From assembly GCA_903861445.1 (NCBI GenBank), contig CAIOUK010000024.1, positions 1 to 15,947 of the forward strand: a stretch of DNA of 15,947 bases, in the 5' to 3' direction. The stretch comes from an uncultured Verrucomicrobia subdivision 3 bacterium (GTDB taxonomy: Bacteria > Verrucomicrobiota > Verrucomicrobiia > Limisphaerales > UBA11358). The translations under genes and the position numbers were made by a program. The notes under the pieces were generated by a model. That model saw only the letters and a program-made list of their open reading frames with translations. It was not told the DNA's origin and did not search any database. Positions 6,676 to 13,129 of the stretch are shown one piece after another (position 1 is the first letter of the stretch; every line of letters starts with the position of its first letter).

Positions 6676-7269
6676 TTACTCCAGATTGAAAAGTGCCCGA
6701 TGCCGATAATGAAGAATCTTGAACTCCGGTTCATCGCGCAGCGTTTCCACCAGATCAAACTTATCCTCGAACGGCGGGAAAAATGCATCGCCTTCCACCT
6801 CGCGCTTCACCACCGTCAGGTAAAGGTCGGAGCAGAACGGCAGGGCCTTCTTGTAGATTTGCGCGCCGCCGGCGATGAAAAATTCTAGCGGCGAACTCGC
6901 CGGGTCGAGTTTCAGCACATTTTTGATGAGGCGCAAATCCGTCGCCGCCGTGCCGCCGACTTTCGGCAATTCAAACTGCGTCGGCTTGTCGGGGAAGTGC
7001 GTCTTGCCGCGACCGACCCACGCCTGACCGAACACTTCCGGCAGACTCGACTGCAACCGTCCCGGATGCCGGCTAAGCACGATGTTGATGCGGTTCGGCA
7101 ATGGTTTTCCACCAAGACTTTCAAACGTCTTGCGCCCCATGATAACGACGTGACCAGAAGTCATCTGCTTGAACCACTTGAAATCCTCCGGCAGATGCCA
7201 CGGAATTTTATTGCCCGCGCCAATCACGCGGTTCAACGACATGGCGGCAATGGCTTTAAAGTGTTTCAT
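6676..7269 (-). CDS. folA: Dihydrofolate reductase
   Basis: A 197-residue enzyme reducing dihydrofolate to tetrahydrofolate with NADPH, regenerating the cofactor oxidised by thymidylate synthase, in the cytoplasm. ATG 7269 (MKHFKAIAAMS) places the first beta strand at the N terminus; the open frame continues upstream through a repeat and is not coding there. Motifs: LNRVIGAGNKIPWHLPEDFKWF with Trp24 and catalytic Glu28, VIMGRKTFESLGGKPLP (42-58) for NADPH, NIVLSR (62-67), IAGGAQIY (132-139). It is longer than the ~160-residue enterobacterial enzyme mainly because of a ~35-residue insertion (about 72-110) before DLRLIKNVL. It lies 88 bases downstream of thyA on the same strand with a palindrome in the gap. 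The pair forms the classic thymidylate/folate recycling unit. Confidence 0.95.
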   Translation of the reverse strand: MKHFKAIAAMSLNRVIGAGNKIPWHLPEDFKWFKQMTSGHVVIMGRKTFESLGGKPLPNRINIVLSRHPGRLQSSLPEVFGQAWVGRGKTHFPDKPTQFELPKVGGTAATDLRLIKNVLKLDPASSPLEFFIAGGAQIYKKALPFCSDLYLTVVKREVEGDAFFPPFEDKFDLVETLRDEPEFKILHYRHRALFNLE

Positions 7270-7279
7270 TCTAAATTTT

Positions 7280-7347
7280 GCCACCGAGACACCGAGGCAC
7301 AGAGATAAAAAATTGGTTTTTCCTCTGCGCCTCTGTGCCTCTGTGGC
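7280..7347. repeat. Imperfect palindrome with 8-9-bp period between thyA and folA
   Basis: Arm 7280-7304 begins GCCACCGAGACACCGAGG; arm 7323-7347 read in reverse complement begins GCCACAGAGGCACAGAGG. The arms match at 21 of 25 positions around an 18-base AT-rich loop. Each arm is built from repeated CACCGAGA/CACAGAGG units. It separates thyA from folA and could act as an attenuator, processing site or mobile palindrome; function is not shown by the sequence. Confidence 0.75.
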
Positions 7348-7357
7348 TTCATAAAAA

Positions 7358-8152
7358 TCACACCGCAATCGGCGCTTTGATGGCCGGATGCGGGTCATAG
7401 CCTTCCAGTGTGAAATCCTCGAACTGGAAATCATGGATGTTCTTCACCGCCGGATTGAGCTTCATTTGCGGCAACGGACGTGGCTCGCGCGAGAGCTGAA
7501 GCTTGGCCTGTTCGAGATGATTCGCGTAGAGATGCAGGTCGCCGAAGGTGTGGACGAAATCGCCCGGCTTCAGGTCGCACACCTGCGCGACCATGCGCGT
7601 GAGCAGCGCGTAGCTGGCGATGTTGAACGGCACGCCGAGAAACAAATCCGCGCTGCGCTGATAAAGCTGGCAACTCAACTCGCCGTCCTGCACAAAAAAT
7701 TGAAACATCGTGTGGCACGGCGGCAATGCCATCGTCTCGATTTCGCCAGGATTCCACGCGCTGACGATGAGCCGGCGCGAATCGGGATTCTTTTTGATCT
7801 GCGCGATGACGGAATCAATTTGATTGAGGCTCCGGCCATCGGCGGTTTTCCAATCGCACCATTGCGCGCCATAAACGCGGCCGAGACTGCCGTCGGGCTT
7901 GGCCCATTCGTCCCAAATGGACACGCCGCGTTCCTGGAGCCAGCGGACGTTCGTCTCGCCGCGCAGGAACCAGAGCAGTTCGTAGATGATGGACTTGAGG
8001 TGGAGCTTCTTGGTGGTGAGGACGGGAAAGCTCGTGCGCAAATCAAACCGCGCCTGCGCGCCGAACACGGAATAGGTGCCGGTGCCGGTGCGGTCGGCCT
8101 TGAACTTGCCGCGCTCCAGCACGAGCCGGAGCAAATCGTGGTATGCAATCAT
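7358..8152 (-). CDS. thyA: Thymidylate synthase (ThyA type)
   Basis: A 264-residue enzyme converting dUMP to dTMP with 5,10-methylenetetrahydrofolate, the cytoplasmic source of thymidylate. Length and landmarks equal those of the classical enzyme: DRTGTGTYSVFG (20-31, Arg21 binds phosphate), FPVLTTKKLHLKSII (42-56), LLWFLRGETN (59-68), SIWDEWA (78-84), GRVYGAQW (91-98), nucleophile Cys146 in LPPCHTMFQFFV, QRSADLFLGVPFNIASYALL (165-184, Asn177), HTFGDLHLYANH (201-212), and the C-terminal IKAPIAV that closes the active site. The start is ATG 8152, with no Shine-Dalgarno; a TTAAAT box ends ten bases upstream. The dihydrofolate it makes is reduced by the adjacent folA product. A short-period repeat lies directly upstream. 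Confidence 0.97.
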   Translation of the reverse strand: MIAYHDLLRLVLERGKFKADRTGTGTYSVFGAQARFDLRTSFPVLTTKKLHLKSIIYELLWFLRGETNVRWLQERGVSIWDEWAKPDGSLGRVYGAQWCDWKTADGRSLNQIDSVIAQIKKNPDSRRLIVSAWNPGEIETMALPPCHTMFQFFVQDGELSCQLYQRSADLFLGVPFNIASYALLTRMVAQVCDLKPGDFVHTFGDLHLYANHLEQAKLQLSREPRPLPQMKLNPAVKNIHDFQFEDFTLEGYDPHPAIKAPIAV

Positions 8153-8166
8153 CGCGGGGAAAATTT

Positions 8167-8197
8167 AACCACGAAAGACACGAAAGACACGAAAAAG
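8167..8197. repeat. 9-bp tandem repeat upstream of thyA (half-element)
   Basis: Three contiguous 9-base units, ACGAAAGAC, ACGAAAGAC and ACGAAAAAG (8171-8197), follow AACC at 8167. The second, inverted arm that usually completes such elements is absent. It lies 15 bases upstream of the thyA start, in its probable promoter region. Confidence 0.6.
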
Positions 8198-8260
8198 AAA
8201 TTTAGCCGAACGAAAACTGCTACCAACAATTTTGTCGCACCACAAATTTGAAACTAAACG

Positions 8261-8596
8261 TCATGGTAATTTATGACCAGGTCCTGAATCGCTAAGCGAA
8301 CAAGTCGGCGACTGCCTAACTCGACCTAAAAAATAAACACCGCCATCTGGACAAACCGGTATGCCGTTCGACCAACCAGGTGAAAAATAAGGACGTAAAT
8401 CATCCCAAGTCGGCATATCGTCGTCTAACTTGCTCTTCTCTAATCTCCACTGATTCTTGGCTGCATCAATAATCCGTAAATTATTAATGCAAGGCGCAGC
8501 CGCGTGTGTCTGGCGCGCTCGAATAAAATTCGGCACGGCGACTGCCAAAACCACCACCACAATCGCCGCCAAAGTTATGATGAACGATTTGGACAT
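8261..8596 (-). CDS. Pilin/pseudopilin-like protein lacking the usual prepilin cleavage motif
   Basis: A 111-residue protein starting at ATG 8596. A single hydrophobic N-terminal helix (SFIITLAAIVVVVLAVAVPNFI) runs into NFIRARQTHAAAPCINNLRIIDAAKNQWRLE. The C-terminal half has PTWDDLRPYF, PVCPDGGVYFLG and PTCSLSDSGPGHKLP. From the NFIRAR segment onward this matches the layout of type IV/type II-secretion-like pseudopilins common in Verrucomicrobia, including the conserved cysteines. The leader glycine followed by FTLIE, needed for prepilin peptidase, is replaced by MSKSFIITL. It may be a membrane-anchored pilin relative rather than an assembled pilin. It stands alone, 108 bases upstream of thyA. 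A prepilin peptidase is encoded at the left edge of the window but is not linked to it. Confidence 0.75.
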   Translation of the reverse strand: MSKSFIITLAAIVVVVLAVAVPNFIRARQTHAAAPCINNLRIIDAAKNQWRLEKSKLDDDMPTWDDLRPYFSPGWSNGIPVCPDGGVYFLGRVRQSPTCSLSDSGPGHKLP

Positions 8597-8608
8597 ACGC
8601 TGGCATGA

Positions 8609-8629
8609 AACCTAACTACTAGTTTGGTT
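8609..8629. promoter_or_regulatory. Imperfect 21-bp palindrome upstream of the pilin-like gene
   Basis: AACCTAACT, a 3-base centre, then AGTTTGGTT; the half-sites match at eight of nine positions. It lies 12 bases upstream of the pilin-like start, between the proposed promoter and the ATG. It could be an operator or an mRNA hairpin. Short palindromes arise by chance, so this is tentative. Confidence 0.3.
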
Positions 8630-8643
8630 AAACTTTTACCGCC

Positions 8644-8672
8644 TATTTAGTCGCGATTGATTTTGATTGCAA
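8644..8672 (-). promoter_or_regulatory. Possible promoter of the pilin-like gene
   Basis: On the minus strand TTGCAA (8672-8667), a 17-base spacer, TAAATA (8649-8644). Spacing is ideal; hexamers are moderate (four and three of six). It would give a leader of roughly 40 bases containing the palindrome at 8609-8629. Confidence 0.3.
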
Positions 8673-8703
8673 GGGCAAAGGCCGTCGCCACCGCCGTTGA
8701 GAA

Positions 8704-8756
8704 ACGAATTTCACGAATTAACACGAATTCAATTAGTGAAAATTCGTGAAATTCGT
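8704..8756. terminator. Perfect 16-bp inverted repeat downstream of the transglutaminase operon
   Basis: ACGAATTTCACGAATT at 8704-8719 is the exact reverse complement of 8741-8756. The left arm plus loop carries ACGAATT three times (8704, 8713, 8723), so it belongs to the short-period palindrome group. It lies 52 bases beyond the stop of the last transglutaminase gene and upstream of the pilin-like gene. It may end the operon transcript, but no clear U-tract follows on the minus strand, so the terminator role is uncertain. The rest of 8597-8808 holds only the promoter and palindrome described separately. Confidence 0.55.
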
Positions 8757-8808
8757 GTCCACCCGTTTTGCGCCGCTCGCGCCCGACGATGTCGCCTCAA
8801 TGCCTGAT

Positions 8809-9636
8809 TTAATTCACTGGGAAGATTTTGACTTCCACTTCCATCTTGCGGTCGCGCGTGCCGCGATAATTGCCGCTGATGGGCGGCACATCGGCATAAT
8901 CCCGGCCGTTGCCAATCTTGATATACGTTTCGCCGATCTGGCAGTTGTGCGTGGGATCCACCCCGCGCCAGCCGTGGCCGGGCACAAAAACTTCCAACCA
9001 CGCGTGCGTGGCGCTCGCGGCTTCCGTGGCCAGATAGCCGCTAACATAACGCGCGGGAATTTTCAGCACACGGCACAGCCCGATCATCAGGTGCGCAAAA
9101 TCCTGGCACACGCCGCGCCGGTCGCGCAGCACTTCGCTCATGTGCGTGTGAACGTGCGTGGAAAAAGATTCGTATTTCAAAAAGCCGTGAACGAAATTCA
9201 TCAGCGCCAGAATAGCCAGCCACGCATCTCCGATGCCGTCGGTCGCATCCAGCGCGAGTTTCCACGCCTCGGGCGACAGCTCGACAAAATGGCTAGACTG
9301 CAAATAGTCAAAGCAGCGCTCGATGTTTGGCGCGGCCTGCATCTGCGCGAAGGAACAGAGCGGTTCCGCCGGCAGCGGCGCCGGTGGATGCGTGCGCACG
9401 CGGGAATTCGCCTCAATCAGCAAATGGCTGTGCGGCTCGACGATTTCAAAGTGCTGAATCCAGTTGGAATAAAAATCCGTGGAATGCGTCAGCCGCGCCG
9501 CCGGCAACACTTTCAGTAAAAAAGATTCCACGGTCTGTTCGGGAATCGGCATTGGCTGCAGGCGCACGTCGTTAAAACTGTCGCGCACCGGCGTGGCGTA
9601 AGTGTAGCGTGTGCGATGTAAAATTTCCCATCTCAT
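8809..9636 (-). CDS. Transglutaminase-like protein (COG1305 type), second stand-alone copy
   Basis: A 275-residue cytoplasmic protein with no signal peptide. The first ~90 residues are the beta-rich N-terminal domain usual in bacterial transglutaminase-like proteins (MRWEILHRTRYTYATPV). The papain-like core carries the complete triad: Cys177 in RRGVCQDFAHL, His211 in ATHAWLEVF, Asp227 in GVDPTHN. GNGRDYADVPPISG (242-255) is the family's C-terminal motif. Such proteins are predicted transglutaminases or, more often, peptidases. It starts at ATG 9636, 18 bases after the stop of the neighbouring paralogue, and is the last gene of the operon. It parallels that paralogue across its length but is clearly divergent, so it is an old duplication with both active sites retained. 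Substrate unknown. Confidence 0.9.
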   Translation of the reverse strand: MRWEILHRTRYTYATPVRDSFNDVRLQPMPIPEQTVESFLLKVLPAARLTHSTDFYSNWIQHFEIVEPHSHLLIEANSRVRTHPPAPLPAEPLCSFAQMQAAPNIERCFDYLQSSHFVELSPEAWKLALDATDGIGDAWLAILALMNFVHGFLKYESFSTHVHTHMSEVLRDRRGVCQDFAHLMIGLCRVLKIPARYVSGYLATEAASATHAWLEVFVPGHGWRGVDPTHNCQIGETYIKIGNGRDYADVPPISGNYRGTRDRKMEVEVKIFPVN

Positions 9637-9654
9637 GATTCGGTAAAACTGATT

Positions 9655-10530
9655 TTATTCCAACGGCTCCACGTCCACAGACACTTTCACCTCGTGCGCG
9701 CCGCCGCCGGTGAGAATACCGGCGACCGGACTCACATCGCCGTAATCGCGGCCGCAGGCGACGACGATGTGTTCCTCGGCGGGCTGAACGTTGTTGGTCG
9801 GGTCAAAATCCACCCAGCCGGTGCCCGGCGAAAAAACGGAAAACCAAGCGTGGCTGGCATCCGCACCGACAAGGCGCGGTTGACCTTCCGGCGGACGTGT
9901 CCGCAAATAGCCGCTGACGTAACGCGTCGGCAACCCCAGCGAACGCAGACAGGCGATGCCGAGATGCGCGAAGTCCTGGCACACGCCACGCCGATTTTTC
10001 CAGACTTCTTCCAGCGGCGTCGCCACCGTGGTCGCCTTCGGGTCAAATTTGAAATCCTCAAAAATCCGCCGCGTCAAATCGCGCGCACCCGCGAGCAGCG
10101 GTGTGTCGTCGGTAAAACTTTCCCGCGCATAATCCGCCAGTTCCCGCGCGGCGCGGATTTGCGGCGAGTCAAAAACAAATTGATACGGCTCGACCACCTC
10201 GGGCGAAACCGGATCGCGGAACATTTCGGCGACGGATTCCCACGGCACAGTGGATTCGTTCTGCGCGGATTTTGCCGGCGATACCGTCACGCGGCTGCTG
10301 GTGATGATTTCCAGTTTGGAATGAATTTCCTGGATGGCAAAAAAACAGAGCCGGTTGCCGAAATAATCCGTGCGCTCCCGGCGCAACGCCGGTTCGGGAA
10401 AAATCTGGAGACTGAACCGTTCGCGCGTCTGCGCGGCAGTGTTCAGCGGTTCCAGCCGCGCGACGTGATGCGAGACCGAGACCGGCGCGGCGTATTCATA
10501 AAGCGTGCGATGGGTGATGTGATAATTCAT
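9655..10530 (-). CDS. Transglutaminase-like protein (COG1305 type), first stand-alone copy
   Basis: A 291-residue protein from ATG 10530 (MNYHITHRTLYEYAAPV). The N-terminal domain spans about residues 1-90, followed by a linker, then the cysteine-protease-like core. The triad is intact: Cys184 in RRGVCQDFAHL, His227 in ASHAWFSVF, Asp243 in DFDPTNN. The CGRDYGDVSPVAG motif (259-271) follows. The ATG overlaps the stop codon of the upstream Alpha-E frame as ATGA, and a strong Shine-Dalgarno sits six bases before it. That settles the start against longer in-frame alternatives. Expected to act in the cytoplasm with the ATP-grasp/Alpha-E and DUF2126 proteins of the operon, cutting or cross-linking a peptide product; this is inference from context. 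Confidence 0.92.
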   Translation of the reverse strand: MNYHITHRTLYEYAAPVSVSHHVARLEPLNTAAQTRERFSLQIFPEPALRRERTDYFGNRLCFFAIQEIHSKLEIITSSRVTVSPAKSAQNESTVPWESVAEMFRDPVSPEVVEPYQFVFDSPQIRAARELADYARESFTDDTPLLAGARDLTRRIFEDFKFDPKATTVATPLEEVWKNRRGVCQDFAHLGIACLRSLGLPTRYVSGYLRTRPPEGQPRLVGADASHAWFSVFSPGTGWVDFDPTNNVQPAEEHIVVACGRDYGDVSPVAGILTGGGAHEVKVSVDVEPLE

Positions 10531-11093
10531 ACCGCACCTCCCCGGCCCGTCCGCGAAATCGCCGAGTGCGCGAAATAGCTGGCGGCGATGGCGTCGGACA
10601 ATTGCGGCAACGCGTGCCGCGTTTCGCGGATGGTCGCCGCCAGCGCGGACTCCTTCCAATTCACCGAGGAGCTGGCCAGCTCGCGCGCGTCGGCACGGTT
10701 CAGCCGCGACAGGCAGTTGTCCAAAATGATTTTACCCGGGCTGTCTCCCTCGCCGCCATCCTTTGGCAGCTTGGAAAAATGTTTCACCAACTGCTTGATC
10801 TGGAATAAAACGGAACGCGGATTTTTGTCGTCGAGCAAAACCAAGTCGAACACCGCCGGCACGGTCGGCAATAAATTATAGCGCGAGCGGAACGTGATGC
10901 TGCTGTCCACCACTTCGAGGACGGCTTCGAGCAGGCTGGGATTTTCCGCGTCCGGCGAATCCAGCGTGGCGTCCAGCAACGTGCAGAGATACAGCGCCCG
11001 TTCGAGGCGCAAGCCCATGTCGAGAAACCGCCACGCCTGGGCACGAGTCATGTTCTCGCGCGCGAGACCGTGAAATGCCGCGAGGCCGAGCAA
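10527..11093 (-). CDS. Alpha-E domain, C-terminal part, out of frame with the upstream ATP-grasp gene
   Basis: About 188 residues forming the second half of an Alpha-E (COG2307/DUF403) helical domain. It opens with LGLAAFHGLARENMTRAQAW, then RFLDMGLRLERA, the family's highly conserved central signature. A long helical tail follows, including RSRYNLLPTVPAVFDLVLLDDKNPRSV and ending ISRTGRGGAV. The first half of the same domain lies at the end of the preceding gene in another frame. This frame has no good start: the first usable codon is TTG 11093, with no Shine-Dalgarno, and family-like sequence (GDAVGILNQT) already precedes it back to about 11120. So it is probably the frameshifted tail of the upstream gene rather than an independent gene. 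Alpha-E proteins have no known catalytic activity and always accompany this ATP-grasp type. It overlaps the next gene by 4 bases. Confidence 0.75.
   Translation of the reverse strand: MLGLAAFHGLARENMTRAQAWRFLDMGLRLERALYLCTLLDATLDSPDAENPSLLEAVLEVVDSSITFRSRYNLLPTVPAVFDLVLLDDKNPRSVLFQIKQLVKHFSKLPKDGGEGDSPGKIILDNCLSRLNRADARELASSSVNWKESALAATIRETRHALPQLSDAIAASYFAHSAISRTGRGGAV
10537..10542 (-). promoter_or_regulatory. Strong ribosome binding site of the first stand-alone transglutaminase gene
   Basis: GGGAGG on the minus strand, six bases before ATG 10530. It is the clearest Shine-Dalgarno in the window, where most starts have none. It fixes the start and fits an internal gene translated independently or by reinitiation after the overlapping upstream frame. 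Confidence 0.6.
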
Positions 11094-11101
11094 CGTCTGG
11101 T

Positions 11102-13129
11102 TCAGGATGCCGACCGCATCGCCGCGAGCATCACAAGGCTGCTGGTCGGCGTGGCGAGCCGGTCGTCAATCTGGCTCAACACGCGCCACATATCGTTCGA
11201 CGTGCGGTCGCGCACGAGCATCGCCAGCCGTTGTAGTTGCTCCGCCGTCTGGCGCAAACTTCCCGGCCGAGTCGGATCAAAAATCGCGGCGAGCAGTTCG
11301 GCTTCAAAAGCCTCCGCGTTCGCCCACAGCTCCGGTTTGTCGGAAATTTCCGGCAACTGACCTTGTATTTCCAAAGTCTGCAACAACGGTGCCAACAGCG
11401 GCATCGCGCCACCAGTGCGTTCAGGATTGAAGCGCAACAACGCGCTCCGCAGCAACCGCGACGTGGCGTCCGCACGTTCGGAATAACGGCCGAGCCAGAA
11501 AAAATTGTCCGCGAGGCGCGACGGCAGATTGTTGCCTGTGCGGCGCAATTCGACGCTCTGGCCGGTGCCTTGCAGCAGTGTGAGTTCCTCGACCGGCGTG
11601 GCCGAGGGAATCCACGCGTCTTTGCTGCTGCCGCCGTTCTGCATGGAGATAAAACTGCTGCGGTGGTCCGGCGCGACGCGCACCAAACCGCCGGGCATCA
11701 CGGAATAACCGCCGCGACCATCGGCCACGAGGAACACGCGGAGGCTAATCGGCTGGGCGACAAGCGAATCTTTTTTCCACGCCGGCGCGGTGGAAAGTTC
11801 CACGCGTTCCTGCGCCACGAACAGGTCGGGGTCAAATTCAATGCGGCGCTGCAATTCGTCCGCTTCCGCCTCGGCAATTTTCAAGTGCGTGCGAAAGGCG
11901 GGCTTGACCACAAGCGTTTCGAGATTTTTCAGGACGTGTTCGCGCGCGGATTTCTGGCCACACCACCACGTCGCGACCGAGGGCAATTTTAATTTTTCTC
12001 CGAGCAGATGTTCGCACAGCCCCGGCAAAAACGACATGAACGCCGGGCTTTGCACCAGCCCGCTGCCGAGCGCGTTGGCCATGACGACATTGCCGGCACG
12101 CACCGCTTCCACGAGACCCGGCACGCCGAGGATGGAGTCGTTGCGCAATTCCAGCGGATCGCAAAAATCATCATCCACGCGGCGCAGAATCACATCCACA
12201 CGTTCGAGGCCGCTCAAGGTTTTCAGGAAAACGGAATTGTCGCGCACCGTCAAATCCTGTCCTTCGACGAGCATATAGCCGAGATAACGCGCGAGATAGG
12301 CCTGTTCGAAATAGGTTTCGTTGTGCGGCCCCGGCGTGAGCATGACGACGCGCGCCTTGCCGGCCTGCCGTGGCGCGAGTTGTGCCAGCGAATTTTGCAC
12401 CGCGAGAAAAAATCCAGCCAGCCGGTGAACGTGATTGTCGCGAAACGGTTCGGGCAAAATGCGCGAGGTGACGAGACGATTGGCGAGTGCGTAGCCAGCC
12501 CCGGTCGGAATTTGCGTGCGGTCAGAAACCACCCACCAGCGTCCGTCCGGCGAACGCGACAGATCGGCGGCGTAAAAATGCAGAAAGGTGTCGCCCGGCA
12601 CACGGATGCCGTGGCACGGTCGCAGAAAATCCGGCTGGCCAAAAATCAGCGCCGGCGACAGCCAGCGCGAGCGGATGAGTTCCTGCGCGCCGTAGCAGTC
12701 GGCAAGAATTTGGTTCAGCAACGCGGCGCGTTGAATCAGGCCGGTTTCGAGTTGCTGCCATTCTTCCGGCGCGATTACAAACGGAATTGGGTCGAGCTGC
12801 CACGGACGTTCCCGGCCACGCGGATCGCCATAGACATTATAGGTGATGCCATGTTCGTGGACGAAACGCCGGCAGGCATCCTCGCGCCGCACTAATTCCG
12901 AAACGCCAAATTCCTCCAGTTCGCCAATCAGTTTTTTATAGTGAGGAAAAATTTTACCGTCCGCCCCGAGCAATTCGTCGAAAGCACCGCGGTCGCGCTG
13001 GTAGCCGGCCAACAGTTTTTCCGACGTCGCCGTTTGGGCGAAGCTGGGGTCGTCCGCTGTGGATTGGGATTGCGATTGCGTCATCGGCGGCTGGTCGCGG
13101 CGGCGATATTGATTTTCCGCGTCAGACAT
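11102..13129 (-). CDS. Circularly permuted ATP-grasp protein with truncated Alpha-E domain
   Basis: 675 residues. After a ~30-residue polar N terminus, residues ~40-510 are the COG2308 circularly permuted ATP-grasp (type 2) domain. Landmarks are HGITYNVYGDPRGRERPWQLDPIPFVI (93-119), ADCYGAQELI (143-152), FYAADLSRSPDGRWWVVSDRTQIPTGAGYALANR (185-218), LTPGPHNETYFEQAYLARYLG (264-284), LRRVDDDFCDPLELR (315-329), NVVMANALGSGLVQSP (347-362) and LVVKPAF (406-412). The fold predicts ATP-dependent amide-bond formation. From ~535, LPSRLADNFFWLGRYSERAD starts an Alpha-E domain, a fusion known in other bacteria. The frame stops at TGA 11104-11102 in the middle of that domain, and the missing half continues in the -1 frame. 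The ATG overlaps the stop of the upstream DUF2126 gene by 8 bases. Confidence 0.88.
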   Translation of the reverse strand: MSDAENQYRRRDQPPMTQSQSQSTADDPSFAQTATSEKLLAGYQRDRGAFDELLGADGKIFPHYKKLIGELEEFGVSELVRREDACRRFVHEHGITYNVYGDPRGRERPWQLDPIPFVIAPEEWQQLETGLIQRAALLNQILADCYGAQELIRSRWLSPALIFGQPDFLRPCHGIRVPGDTFLHFYAADLSRSPDGRWWVVSDRTQIPTGAGYALANRLVTSRILPEPFRDNHVHRLAGFFLAVQNSLAQLAPRQAGKARVVMLTPGPHNETYFEQAYLARYLGYMLVEGQDLTVRDNSVFLKTLSGLERVDVILRRVDDDFCDPLELRNDSILGVPGLVEAVRAGNVVMANALGSGLVQSPAFMSFLPGLCEHLLGEKLKLPSVATWWCGQKSAREHVLKNLETLVVKPAFRTHLKIAEAEADELQRRIEFDPDLFVAQERVELSTAPAWKKDSLVAQPISLRVFLVADGRGGYSVMPGGLVRVAPDHRSSFISMQNGGSSKDAWIPSATPVEELTLLQGTGQSVELRRTGNNLPSRLADNFFWLGRYSERADATSRLLRSALLRFNPERTGGAMPLLAPLLQTLEIQGQLPEISDKPELWANAEAFEAELLAAIFDPTRPGSLRQTAEQLQRLAMLVRDRTSNDMWRVLSQIDDRLATPTSSLVMLAAMRSAS

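Noticed and set aside
7270..7434. N-terminal extension of folA (55 residues)
   Set aside because: It translates a palindromic intergenic repeat and part of the thyA 3' end; the DHFR fold begins at ATG 7269.
8167..8197. Possible CRISPR or direct-repeat array
   Set aside because: Units are 9 bases, contiguous and without spacers; no cas genes nearby.
11102..11150. Programmed -1 ribosomal frameshift site joining the two Alpha-E halves
   Set aside because: No X XXY YYZ slippery heptamer is visible in the overlap, so a mutation, sequence error or gene split is more likely; kept open only as a hypothesis.
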